64,000 nt of DNA from a bacterium (GCA_013823945.1 PNMZ01000002.1:372001-436000); one strand, 5' to 3'; counted from the stretch's first letter, positions 26,294 through 34,805 are shown. Notes: a model not told the origin generated them from the letters alone. Numbers and translations: made by a program.

Positions 26294-27257
26294 TCTTTCG
26301 GGCATGGTTGCCGATCATCGGTTGGATGTTTACACAACCCTCAAAGCCGGAGGATGTGCCGAGCTGTTCTATTCCGCTCGAACACGAAACGAATTGGCGA
26401 ATTCGGCTATTCAAGCCCAAGAAAATGGAATCACACAGACAATTCTTGGATGGGGTAGCAATGTATTGCCATCTGACAAAGGCGTTGCTGGACTGGTGAC
26501 ATTGAATCAGGCGGCGAACATAAGGTGCGATCAAAGCGGCTTTGTGGAAGTGGATTCGGGAGCGGGATTTCAGGATTTGTTCCTGAGGACGGCTCAAGCG
26601 GGATTGGGGGGCTTTGAATTTGCGGTGGGGATTCCGGGCACGGTGGGCGGAGCGTTAGTGAGCAACGCAGGCGCGTACCGGAATAATGTTTCAGCTTTTC
26701 TCACCGAGATTGAAGTTGTCGAGAATGGTAACCGTGAATGGCGTTCTCCAGAATTCATGAAATTTGAGTACCGGGATTCAGTTCTTCGACAGCTCGACGC
26801 ACCCCAAATTGTGCTTCTTGCCGTACGATTCCAATTGGAAAGTCGCAACCGGAAAGAAATTTATGATGATGCGCGGGACTACCAAAGGCAAAGGATTGGC
26901 AAACAACCTCCCTCCGCGAGTTGCGGGAGTTTCTTTAAGAACGTGGTTGATCAAGACCTTGCTCAACAGATTGAAGGACTCTCTGACGGAATGCGAGCGG
27001 CAGGAGTCATCCCGGCGGGATTTTTGATCGAACAATGTGGTTTGAAAGGGACACGATTTGGTGGGGCAATGATCGGGGCTCGCCACGCAAATTTTTTACT
27101 CAACGTGCGTGGTGCGACAGCGAGTGACATTCGTCGGCTTGCCGAGCATGCGGCGAGTCAGGTGAATGATCGATTTGGCGTGCAATTAGAGGAAGAGGCT
27201 CTTTATTTAGGAGATTGGTCACAGTGGCAAACCACTGGTCACCTCAGTCATTCTTGA
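26286..27257 (+). CDS. murB: UDP-N-acetylenolpyruvoylglucosamine reductase MurB
   Basis: The start at 26286 follows a strong GGGAGGGG ribosome site inside the end of tsaB and gives 323 residues. This FAD enzyme reduces UDP-GlcNAc-enolpyruvate to UDP-MurNAc in peptidoglycan synthesis. Visible landmarks are GWGSNVLPSD (FAD loop), GIPGTVGGALVSNAGAY, FEYRDSVLRQ and PPSASCGSFFKNV with the catalytic Ser. GLKGTRFGGAMIGARHANFLLN is at about residue 250. The YRDS form fits the common MurB type. The protein is cytoplasmic. Confidence 0.93.
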   Translation: MFDLSGMVADHRLDVYTTLKAGGCAELFYSARTRNELANSAIQAQENGITQTILGWGSNVLPSDKGVAGLVTLNQAANIRCDQSGFVEVDSGAGFQDLFLRTAQAGLGGFEFAVGIPGTVGGALVSNAGAYRNNVSAFLTEIEVVENGNREWRSPEFMKFEYRDSVLRQLDAPQIVLLAVRFQLESRNRKEIYDDARDYQRQRIGKQPPSASCGSFFKNVVDQDLAQQIEGLSDGMRAAGVIPAGFLIEQCGLKGTRFGGAMIGARHANFLLNVRGATASDIRRLAEHAASQVNDRFGVQLEEEALYLGDWSQWQTTGHLSHS

Positions 27258-27258
27258 A

Positions 27259-28437
27259 TTACAGAACCATCATTTCACGCTGAGGCGGCATAAGCCACTC
27301 GCAACCGGAATCGGTGACTAGAACCATCTCTTCGAGGCCAAGGTAACCTCGGTCAGGGATTGTGACGCCGAGCTCCAGGGTGTAGATTTCTCCGGCTCGG
27401 ATTGGGATGTTGGGGGTATTTCCGTAGCGGGGCCATTGCGGCCCGAGGATTGCACCCCCGTCGTGGGCTTTCCGACCAACTTGGTGACCCAGTGCGTGCT
27501 GATACTCCGGAAATCCTGCCTGGACGATGTACTCCCGGGCGACTTGGTCAACCTCATGCCCCAAAATTCCTGGTCGCAGAAACTGTGATGCAGCTTGGAT
27601 TGCGCCGGAGACTCCGTCGAACGTAGCGGCAACATCTTCGGAGATTTCGTCGCCGACATACCAGCTTCGCTGAATATCCCCGCTATAGCCGTTTTTGGTC
27701 AGTCCAAGATCAACGTGGAAGATGTGACCTGGTTGGATCGTGATTTGATTGGATGGAATTCCGTGGCCGATCATCGAATCAGGGCCTGAGTTCACGATTG
27801 GATCACCAGATGGATCCCACGAAAAAGTTAAGTTTCGCTCTCTGGCTAAAGCATGAACATGGTTGTAAACTGATCGTTCAGATTTTCCGATTTGGGCAAA
27901 GGAGGCAATATCGTCAAACATCCGTTGAGTTTCGATCAATGCATCGCGAACCCGTTCAACTTCTTGTGGAGATTTAACACCTCTGAGTGCCATCACAGTT
28001 GGCGCAGCAGAAACTAATTCGTAGCGATCTCCGATCATGCGCTTGAGGTTGAGGAACATTCCGTGGGAGAGGCCGTCCGCCATGACGTCATCCTCGCTGT
28101 AATTCACAGCGATCCGACCGCCGCTGGGGAGGAGTTGGGCGAGTGTGTCAAGAAGAATCGGCTCTATGTCTTGAACGTAGGGAATCACTTCATCCCAATC
28201 TCCCGAGTGGAGAAGGGGGTCTGCATCGTAATTGCCGACGATTGCGATTGATTGACCGGATGGACTGACGAGCAATGCGCTTTGCCAGGTTAGCCCGCCG
28301 TCCATGAGAAGCGGCAGAACCGGGTCCGAACCAGCTGATGTTTCTCGAACATAGGTCATCCAAAGATCGGCTCCGCTGAGAGAAATGAGGTCTGCGGCTT
28401 GACGAAGCTTTTCGCGATAGAGAGAGATCATTTTCAT
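27259..28437 (-). CDS. M24-family metallopeptidase (Xaa-Pro aminopeptidase-like)
   Basis: The 392-residue protein has a creatinase-type N-terminal domain (LRQAADLISLSGADLWMTYVRE). It is followed by a pita-bread catalytic domain. Metal ligands appear in HVDLGLTKNGYSGDIQRSWYVG (two Asp), ALGHQVGRKAHDGGA (His) and YTLELGVTIPDRGYLGLEEMVLV (two Glu). It probably removes N-terminal residues next to proline or cleaves dipeptides. No signal peptide is seen. It converges with murB (1 bp apart) and diverges from glnA. Confidence 0.87.
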   Translation of the reverse strand: MKMISLYREKLRQAADLISLSGADLWMTYVRETSAGSDPVLPLLMDGGLTWQSALLVSPSGQSIAIVGNYDADPLLHSGDWDEVIPYVQDIEPILLDTLAQLLPSGGRIAVNYSEDDVMADGLSHGMFLNLKRMIGDRYELVSAAPTVMALRGVKSPQEVERVRDALIETQRMFDDIASFAQIGKSERSVYNHVHALARERNLTFSWDPSGDPIVNSGPDSMIGHGIPSNQITIQPGHIFHVDLGLTKNGYSGDIQRSWYVGDEISEDVAATFDGVSGAIQAASQFLRPGILGHEVDQVAREYIVQAGFPEYQHALGHQVGRKAHDGGAILGPQWPRYGNTPNIPIRAGEIYTLELGVTIPDRGYLGLEEMVLVTDSGCEWLMPPQREMMVL

Positions 28438-28489
28438 ATTGTGGACAACTTTGGCAATTGGTCAGCCAATTTTTAAGAGAGTGTGATGG

Positions 28490-28562
28490 TATGATGAATA
28501 TCCGACGGCAATGAAGCTGAACGGGCGCAATGGAGCCTCCAGGATGTGAATTCTGGGGGCTC
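28490..28562 (+). promoter_or_regulatory. glnA promoter region and leader with terminator-like hairpin (possible attenuator)
   Basis: A -10-like TATGAT (28490-28495) stands 107 nt before the glnA ATG, so the leader is long. Inside it GAGCCTCCAG (28533-28542), a ten-base loop and CTGGGGGCTC (28553-28562) pair over 10 bp with one G-U. The hairpin is followed by TTGTCTTT. It starts no other gene's end region, because the upstream gene is divergent. A premature terminator or protein/RNA-controlled attenuator is therefore likely. Confidence 0.5.
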
Positions 28563-28602
28563 TTGTCTTTCAAGTTTAGTGGAATTGGCAAAGGAACAAC
28601 TC

Positions 28603-30012
28603 ATGACGGCGGCTGAAGCAATTGATCTCATAGAATCCAACGACTGCGAATTCGTGGACATTCGATTTACTGACCCATTTGGGATGTGGCACCACTTTAC
28701 AATGCCAACCCACGCCTTCACCGAGGAGACTTTTGCGGACGGATTGCCGTTTGATGGCTCGAGTATCCGAGGATTTAAGTCGATCAATGAGTCGGATATG
28801 CTCCTGAAGCCCGACCCGACCAGTGTTTTCATTGATCCGTTCTTTGAGCATACGACAGCAGTAGTGATTTGCGACATCGAAGATCCGATTACGCACGAGC
28901 CGTATTCGCGTGATCCTCGGTATACGGCGCGCAAAGGTTTGGAATATTTGAACAGTACAGGTATCGCGGACACGGCGTTCTTTGGACCAGAGCCAGAGTT
29001 TTTTGTCTTCGACAAAATGGCTTACTCCATTGATCCGAACAACATGTTCTTTGCGATTGACAGTATGGAGGCAAGTTGGAACAGTGGGAAAGAGGACGCC
29101 ACTGGCTACTCAATGCGAACAAAGGGTGGTTACTTCCCGGCTCCGCCGAGCGATAAGCTTCACGATATGCGATCCAACATGATCCTAACTTTGGAAAATG
29201 TCGGAATTCAAACGGAGATTCATCACCATGAAGTCGGAGGAGCAGGTCAATGTGAGATTGACTTCCGGTTTGACGAACTCTTGAACACGGCCGACAAGGT
29301 GATGAAGTTCAAATATGTTGTCAAGAATGTTGCCGCCCAATATGGCTGTGCAGCGACCTTTATGCCGAAGCCGCTTTTTGGCGACAACGGCAGCGGGATG
29401 CATGTTCACCAATCACTCTGGAAGAATGGTGAGAATTTGTTCTACGATCGCGACGGATATGGTGGGTTGAGCGAAATGGCCATTCACTACATCGGCGGGA
29501 TTTTGAAGCATGCTCCCGCCTTGCTCGCTTTCACCAATCCAAGCACGAACAGCTACCGGCGGTTGGTTCCGGGCTACGAGGCACCGATTAACTTGGTTTA
29601 CTCGGCGCGAAACCGGTCGGCTTGCATTCGGATTCCGATGGTGGGCGATTCTCCCAAGGCTAAGCGCATTGAATTCCGGGCACCGGATCCAACGGCTAAC
29701 CCGTATCTCGCTTTTACCGCAATGATGATGGCGGGTCTAGACGGGATCATCAACAAAATTGAACCGCCGAAACCCGTTGACAAAGACCTTTATGAGTTGG
29801 CACCGGAAGAAAAAACGGATATTCCGCAAACTCCGGGCAATCTCCGGGAAGTGTTGCAAGCCCTGCGCGAAGATCATGAATTTTTGACTCGGGGAGATGT
29901 CTTCACGGAAGACTTGATTGATGCCTACATCAACTTCAAACTCGTTCACGAATGCGATGCGGTTGACTTGCGACCACACCCAATGGAGTTTTATCTTTAC
30001 AACGACATTTAA
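28603..30012 (+). CDS. glnA: Glutamine synthetase, type I
   Basis: The ATG at 28603 follows AAAGGA and gives 469 residues, the normal GSI length. The enzyme makes glutamine from glutamate, ammonia and ATP as a dodecamer. It shows VDIRFTDPFGMWHH, PFDGSSIRGF, FFGPEPEFFVFD, HHEVGGAGQCEIDFRF, GDNGSGMHVHQS, NPSTNSYRRLVPGYEAP and RIEFRAPD. The segment LYELAPEE matches the loop with the adenylylatable Tyr of GSI-beta enzymes, so GlnE-type control is possible. The structured leader upstream suggests a second control at RNA level. Confidence 0.96.
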   Translation: MTAAEAIDLIESNDCEFVDIRFTDPFGMWHHFTMPTHAFTEETFADGLPFDGSSIRGFKSINESDMLLKPDPTSVFIDPFFEHTTAVVICDIEDPITHEPYSRDPRYTARKGLEYLNSTGIADTAFFGPEPEFFVFDKMAYSIDPNNMFFAIDSMEASWNSGKEDATGYSMRTKGGYFPAPPSDKLHDMRSNMILTLENVGIQTEIHHHEVGGAGQCEIDFRFDELLNTADKVMKFKYVVKNVAAQYGCAATFMPKPLFGDNGSGMHVHQSLWKNGENLFYDRDGYGGLSEMAIHYIGGILKHAPALLAFTNPSTNSYRRLVPGYEAPINLVYSARNRSACIRIPMVGDSPKAKRIEFRAPDPTANPYLAFTAMMMAGLDGIINKIEPPKPVDKDLYELAPEEKTDIPQTPGNLREVLQALREDHEFLTRGDVFTEDLIDAYINFKLVHECDAVDLRPHPMEFYLYNDI

Positions 30013-30029
30013 GTCGTGAAGACTCGATT

Positions 30030-30054
30030 CCCCCGGAAGATTCTTTTCCGGGGG
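30030..30054 (+). terminator. Intrinsic terminator of glnA
   Basis: CCCCCGGAA, loop GATTCTT and TTCCGGGGG form a perfect 9-bp stem 18 bp after the glnA stop. ATTTTCTTTT follows. Confidence 0.88.
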
Positions 30055-30112
30055 ATTTTCTTTTGTGGGGAAAGATTTGGGGGAATCGTTCTCGATAATG
30101 AGTCCGTCCAAA

Positions 30113-30160
30113 AAACTGCATGTTGTAAGCTCAACTTGCCTTTCACCCCATATCTTGTAG
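30113..30160 (+). promoter_or_regulatory. Candidate NrdR-box pair upstream of the RNR gene
   Basis: ACCCCATATCTTGTAG (30145-30160) matches 12 of 16 positions of the NrdR consensus as I remember it (ACACAATATMTTGTGT). A weaker copy (30113-30128, ending TTGTAA) lies 32 bp upstream, close to three helical turns, which is the usual spacing of paired NrdR boxes. The weaker box is poor, so this is tentative. Confidence 0.3.
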
Positions 30161-30292
30161 CTGGCCGGATAGAGAAAATATTGCAATCGTGCTAACGGAG
30201 CGCAGGAGAATGGGGTAGAACTAGACAGTCGTCTACGCTGCCCGGACAGGGATGCGGGAGTGGCGCTGGTAACAAGGACGAAACGACAGAAA

Positions 30293-31381
30293 ATGAACAC
30301 AATTTCAATCAAATTGGGCGAACGTGAATTTGTGCTGGACCGCGAGAAGGCCGAGGCGGCCCAGGCGGGTAAGCAAGTGATTAATGGTCGGGAGACGATG
30401 GCCTTCAATTTGCTGCCGCTCAAATACACCTGGGCCTATGAGTTGTATCGCAAGATGAAGGCGAATCACTGGGAGCCCGAAGATATTCCGATGCAACGGG
30501 ATGTTGAGCAATGGCGCAGTGACACGGCCCTCAGCGACGTTGACCGTTGGGTTATTCGGATGGCGATTGGCTACTTTAGCGCGGCCGAAGGAATTGTAGG
30601 TGACAACATTCTCCACGTTGTTCGGGAAGAGGTGACGGCTTCGGAGCTGAAACTCGTCTTGGGTCGCCACGCTCATGAAGAGAATATCCACGCCGACAGT
30701 TTGCTGTACATGATTTCTAGCTTGGGGATCAATCCGCATGAATGCGAGGCGATGTTTGAAGACGTAGCCACGATTAAGCGGAAGAACGAGTTTCTGACCC
30801 GGGTGAGCCACGACCTACGCCGGGATATGGATCTCACTCAGACATCAGAAAAGCAGAAGCTGGCGAAGAACATTTTCATGTTTGGTCAGTGCATGGAGGG
30901 CACACAGTTTTATGGTCTGTTCGGGATGGTTCTGAGTTTGTATCGGCAAGGAAAGATTCCCGGAATTGGGCAGATGTTCCGCTACACCTTGCGCGATGAG
31001 AGCAACCACATTGAGGTGTTCCGACAACTCCTGATGGAATTGGTGGACGAGAACCCGGACATTTGGACGGAGTCATTCAAAGTGGAACTTGTCGAAACGA
31101 TGAAAGAAGCGGTTGCGTTGGAGAAAGAGTTCATCAAGGACTGCTTGCCGGTTGCGGCGGTTGGTCTGAGTGCCGAAGAGTTCATGCAATACATTGACTA
31201 CATTGCGGATCGCCGTCTCGAAGGGTGCGGATTGCCGGAGTTGAATCCTGGGATTCAGAATCCGTTGCCGTGGCTCGCCGAGTTGATGGACATGAAGAAG
31301 GAACAAAACTTCTTTGAAGGCCGGGTGACCGAGTATCAGAAGTCATCGGCTCTGGCTTCGGTCAGCGACGACGAGTTGTGA
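30293..31381 (+). CDS. nrdB: Class I ribonucleotide reductase small subunit, Ic-like (no radical Tyr)
   Basis: The 362-residue beta subunit (start at 30293) generates the oxidant needed by NrdA to make deoxyribonucleotides. Metal ligands are Glu99 in FSAAEG, Glu130 and His133 in EENIHADSLLYM, Glu in FGQCMEGTQF, and Glu/His in RDESNHIEVF. In E. coli NrdB the radical Tyr is four residues after that His; here the position is Leu137. The first ligand is Glu rather than Asp. Both fit subclass Ic enzymes, which use a Mn/Fe centre. The partner nrdA is not in this window. Confidence 0.88.
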   Translation: MNTISIKLGEREFVLDREKAEAAQAGKQVINGRETMAFNLLPLKYTWAYELYRKMKANHWEPEDIPMQRDVEQWRSDTALSDVDRWVIRMAIGYFSAAEGIVGDNILHVVREEVTASELKLVLGRHAHEENIHADSLLYMISSLGINPHECEAMFEDVATIKRKNEFLTRVSHDLRRDMDLTQTSEKQKLAKNIFMFGQCMEGTQFYGLFGMVLSLYRQGKIPGIGQMFRYTLRDESNHIEVFRQLLMELVDENPDIWTESFKVELVETMKEAVALEKEFIKDCLPVAAVGLSAEEFMQYIDYIADRRLEGCGLPELNPGIQNPLPWLAELMDMKKEQNFFEGRVTEYQKSSALASVSDDEL

Positions 31382-31390
31382 CGTTAGGAT

Positions 31391-31412
31391 GGGGTGAGTG
31401 GAAGCTCACCCC
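31391..31412. repeat. Perfect 8-bp palindromic hairpin between nrdB and the RAYT-like gene
   Basis: GGGGTGAG, loop TGGAAG and CTCACCCC form a perfect stem-loop 10 bp after the nrdB stop. No T tract follows. It may be a terminator of nrdB or a relic REP-type palindrome of the adjacent transposase-like gene. Confidence 0.5.
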
Positions 31413-31423
31413 AATCGCAATTT

Positions 31424-31903
31424 ATGGGCAAGTGGGAAAACTTCAATATCTGGCGGGGGCGGTTGCCGCATTGGCGAGCGGATGATGTCCGATACTACGC
31501 CACATTTCGCCACCGGCGCCCTCTCACCGACATGGAGCAGTGGCTATTGTATCAGCGTCTCATGCGGGCGCAACGGCGAAAATTTGATTATCTGATTCTG
31601 TGTGTCCTTCCAGAAAAGACGGAAATGATCTTTACGGTCAATACAGGGCTAGATGATGAGCCGTACGAGCTAAGCGATGTGATCGAAAAGGCAAAGCGGC
31701 AAGCGGGGAACCAAATCATCAAGAAAAGTGAAGAACGGTGGCCCCCGTTCTACGGCGAAAGCTATGACCGGATTATTCGAGACGAAGCGGAGTTTGAAGC
31801 AACCTGGGAATCTATTTTGAGTTCTCCGGTTGATAACGAACTCTGCGAAGATCCGGACGAGTGGGAAACACTATTTGTGCCGGACGCTCCGGATACTATT
31901 TAG
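31424..31903 (+). CDS. REP-associated tyrosine transposase (RAYT)-like protein lacking the HUH motif
   Basis: The 159-residue ORF (ATG at 31424) lines up with RAYT/Y1_Tnp proteins across its length. WRGRLPHWRADDVRYYATFRH matches the usual GRLPHW-x-YFVTFR opening. FDYLILCVLPEKTEMIFTV sits where VVMPNHVHVLF is expected. LSDVIEKAKRQAGNQI is the recognition helix region, and GESYDRIIRDEAEFEATWESILSSPVDNEL matches the catalytic-Tyr helix. Both histidines of the HUH motif are absent (EKTE instead of NHVH), so metal-dependent nicking should be lost. It may be a domesticated DNA-binding protein. This is a by-eye assignment. Confidence 0.62.
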   Translation: MGKWENFNIWRGRLPHWRADDVRYYATFRHRRPLTDMEQWLLYQRLMRAQRRKFDYLILCVLPEKTEMIFTVNTGLDDEPYELSDVIEKAKRQAGNQIIKKSEERWPPFYGESYDRIIRDEAEFEATWESILSSPVDNELCEDPDEWETLFVPDAPDTI

Positions 31904-31929
31904 GGATTCAGGGTGTTCTAGAATAAGCG

Positions 31930-33666
31930 ATGGATTTTCGGATTGAAGTGCTGGGAGAGTTTCGGTTGATCGATCTGCGCACTCAGTCAGAAATCCCGAT
32001 TCGGAGTTATCGAACTGTATTAGTTGCCCTTGTTTTGAATAGAGATCGGTTAGTGCCCCGGCGCGAACTGGAGGTCAGCATTTTCTCAGACGGCGATTCC
32101 ATTGCCGCACAGAATCGAATGCGCGTCGCCCTCTTTCGATTGCGAAAAGTGATCGGATCGGCTCTTGTTGAGTCAGGCGGAATGGTGGGGTTGAACTCCG
32201 GTTTGGTTGAATGTGATTTATGGGAAGCGGAAGACCATTGTCAAGATTTTCGCGATGCACCGGACGTAGAATCGCAACTTTCGAGCCTCATCGCTGCATC
32301 CCAATTGAGTCTCGTGCGTGGGGCTCTCTCCTTACAAAGAACGGCACCAGAATTTGCGCGGCAGATTTTGAGCGATTTGAAGATAGCTGTTCGGCTGGCG
32401 GCCGAATCTGGAAAGCATGAGGAAGGGTTTCGATTAGCCTTATCCGGATTGAGGTTATCTGCGATTGAAAATAGTGAAGGATTGAAGGAGTTCTTTTCTG
32501 CGGCAATTGACTTTGCAAACGAGAATGGCGGTGGGCCGTCTCTGTCCGAGCAAATTGAATTGGCCCTAGGTGGCATTGATCGGCTGAGCGGTAAAGAACG
32601 AACAAACCTCAAGTTGTTGCGATCTGGGTCAGCAAAAAAGGACTCGGTCAATACGCTAGAGCGTCGATTTCTTATTGAATTGCTCCAAATTGGCATAAGG
32701 ACGTATCCAGAGTTAATTCGCCAACTCTTGGCCAAGCCAGAAGCACTTCCATTTGCTGGACAAAACCCGGCAATGATGATCGTTCTTCTGGAGCAAGTTG
32801 TTGGTGAATTGGAACCAGGCGATGAAGTTCAGGAACGGTGTTTGGCGCGTTTAGTGGGTTTACGGGCTTGGCAGAATGACGCTCCAGGGGTCTTGCGTGA
32901 TGCGCCCGCCTTGTTAAATTCAAGCAAGAATCCCCTGGTGCTTCGGGCAACATGGAACTACGTGAGCCTGGCGCATGCCCTTTCGCGAAATTGGCAGCAG
33001 GCGGATAACGCATTAGCGAAGACGGAAGAGTTTGCGCGTGAATCGGGCGACGAGATTGATCTTTTGAGTGTCCAAGGAACTCGGGCGTTCTATCTTCTCC
33101 ATCAAGGCAAGTACAAAGATTCTTTGCACCAATATGATCTTTGCTTGGATGCACTCCGGCGGATTGATCACCCCCGAGCGGCCCTTGATTATGCGGTTGC
33201 CAATGGTTACCGGGCCATGATTCCGGTTTATGCCGGAGAGTGGGAAGCTGGAATGGAGGCTTTGACAAAAGCCATTGCTATCCGAAAGGGATTGAATCCA
33301 CCTTGCCAACATAGTCTCCTATCGTCGGCCCGGAGTCTTTGCGGAATAAAGACAGATCGCTGGGAAGATGTTTTGTCGGATATGGTTGAGGCTCTCCGGG
33401 AGGCATTTAATGGCTCGGTAGCCCGAGACCAGATATTGACATTGGAGTTTTTGGCGCGAGTGCTATACGAACTTGACCAAGGAGAATCTCCGATAAGCAT
33501 CTGTGAGAGGACAGACCAGTGGCGCAGGGATTGTCATTTGCCCCGAAGTGAGGCAGAAGATTCATTGGTGCGGATGATTGGCCGATCCGGTAAACCGCTC
33601 GATGATATCCAACCAGAAGTCTTGGCTCGGCATGGAATTCGGGTGTTGAGACGTATTTTAGCTTAG
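31930..33666 (+). CDS. SARP/BTAD-type transcriptional regulator with TPR-like domain
   Basis: The 578-residue protein starts with an OmpR-like winged helix: MDFRIEVLGEFRLIDL, RSYRTVLVALVLNRDRLVPRRELEVSIFSD and NRMRVALFRLRKVIG. That is the SARP DNA-binding layout. About 450 residues of helical repeats follow (for example NPLVLRATWNYVSLAHALSRNWQQADNALAKTEEFA and QGKYKDSLHQYDLCLDALRR), typical of BTAD/TPR signal-sensing domains. No NB-ARC ATPase is present. The target genes are unknown. TAGAAT ends 5 nt before the ATG. Confidence 0.8.
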   Translation: MDFRIEVLGEFRLIDLRTQSEIPIRSYRTVLVALVLNRDRLVPRRELEVSIFSDGDSIAAQNRMRVALFRLRKVIGSALVESGGMVGLNSGLVECDLWEAEDHCQDFRDAPDVESQLSSLIAASQLSLVRGALSLQRTAPEFARQILSDLKIAVRLAAESGKHEEGFRLALSGLRLSAIENSEGLKEFFSAAIDFANENGGGPSLSEQIELALGGIDRLSGKERTNLKLLRSGSAKKDSVNTLERRFLIELLQIGIRTYPELIRQLLAKPEALPFAGQNPAMMIVLLEQVVGELEPGDEVQERCLARLVGLRAWQNDAPGVLRDAPALLNSSKNPLVLRATWNYVSLAHALSRNWQQADNALAKTEEFARESGDEIDLLSVQGTRAFYLLHQGKYKDSLHQYDLCLDALRRIDHPRAALDYAVANGYRAMIPVYAGEWEAGMEALTKAIAIRKGLNPPCQHSLLSSARSLCGIKTDRWEDVLSDMVEALREAFNGSVARDQILTLEFLARVLYELDQGESPISICERTDQWRRDCHLPRSEAEDSLVRMIGRSGKPLDDIQPEVLARHGIRVLRRILA

Positions 33667-34805
33667 CGCTTCACAAGCTCGTAAAGGTCTTCATCACCGA
33701 CTTCGGACTTGGTGTCAGCGACTTCCAAGAAGTAGGTATAAACCTCTTCAAATCGTTCAGCGGGGAAGCTGAATCCCAGCTCGCTGAGTCGGTGTTTGAG
33801 GCCGTGCCGACCGGACCGGGCAGTCAGAATAATCTCAGATTTTTCTGCTCCAACGAGGAGCGGATCAATGATTTCGTAGGTGCTGCGTTCTTTGAGGACT
33901 CCATCTTGATGGATGCCGCTACTGTGCGCGTAGGCATTTGCACCAACGACGGCTTTGTTCCGCTGGACAAGCATTCCGGTATGACGACTGACTAGCTTGG
34001 AAACTGAGAGGAGCTGTTGGGTTTTGATGGATGTTTCGAGATTGAACTTATCGTTACGGATATGGAGGGCCATAACGACTTCTTCCAGAGAAGTATTTCC
34101 TGCACGCTCACCGATTCCATTAACGGTAACTTCGACTTGACGGGCTCCGCCCATGACTCCACCGAGGGTGTTTGCGGTTGCCATTCCGAGGTCGTTGTGG
34201 CAATGGCAAGAGAAAATGGCTTTGTCCGAATTCGGAACGTTGTTGATCAGATCGTGGAACAGATCGTGGTACTCGTCTGGTGTTGTGTAGCCGGTCGTGT
34301 CGGGGACATTAATGACCGTGGCTCCGGCGTTAATGACTGCCTCAGTGACTCGATAGAGGTATTCGCGACGAGCGCGACCGGAATCTTCCATGAAGTATTC
34401 GACATCATCCACATACTGACGGGCAAGCTTCACCGCCGCGACACCCTTTTCAAGTGCCTGATCTTCGGTCATTTTGAGCTTGAGTTGAAGGTGGTTATCA
34501 CTGACTCCGAGCCCAGTATGAATCCGTGGTCGCTCCGCAGGCTTGAGGGCTTCGGCGGCACATTCAATGTCCTTGGTGACGGCACGGGTGAGTCCACAAA
34601 TCGTTACGCCTTTGAGTTCGGTGGCAAGGGTGTGAACACTTTCGAAATCTCCGGGGCTTGAGATCGGAAAACCTGCCTCTACGATATTTACTCCGAGATC
34701 AACGAGTGCGTGACCAATTTCGAGCTTTTGCTCCATATTGAGGCGAACTCCCGGGGATTGCTCTCCATCGCGGAGAGTGGTATCGAAAATGTGGACTTGC
34801 TTCAT
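33663..34805 (-). CDS. leuA: 2-isopropylmalate synthase (short form without C-terminal regulatory domain)
   Basis: The ATG at 34805 gives 380 residues starting MKQVHIFDTTLRDGEQSPGVRLN. The HMGL-type barrel condenses acetyl-CoA with 2-oxoisovalerate in leucine synthesis. EAGFPISSPGDFE, HCHNDLGMATAN (metal His residues) and VNGIGERAGNTSLEEVVMAL are present. NAYAHSSGIHQDGVLKERSTYEI and LTARSGRHGLKHRL match LeuA rather than NifV. The usual leucine-binding dimer domain of about 120 residues is missing, so feedback inhibition may be absent. Homocitrate or citramalate synthase is the alternative. Confidence 0.82.
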   Translation of the reverse strand: MKQVHIFDTTLRDGEQSPGVRLNMEQKLEIGHALVDLGVNIVEAGFPISSPGDFESVHTLATELKGVTICGLTRAVTKDIECAAEALKPAERPRIHTGLGVSDNHLQLKLKMTEDQALEKGVAAVKLARQYVDDVEYFMEDSGRARREYLYRVTEAVINAGATVINVPDTTGYTTPDEYHDLFHDLINNVPNSDKAIFSCHCHNDLGMATANTLGGVMGGARQVEVTVNGIGERAGNTSLEEVVMALHIRNDKFNLETSIKTQQLLSVSKLVSRHTGMLVQRNKAVVGANAYAHSSGIHQDGVLKERSTYEIIDPLLVGAEKSEIILTARSGRHGLKHRLSELGFSFPAERFEEVYTYFLEVADTKSEVGDEDLYELVKR

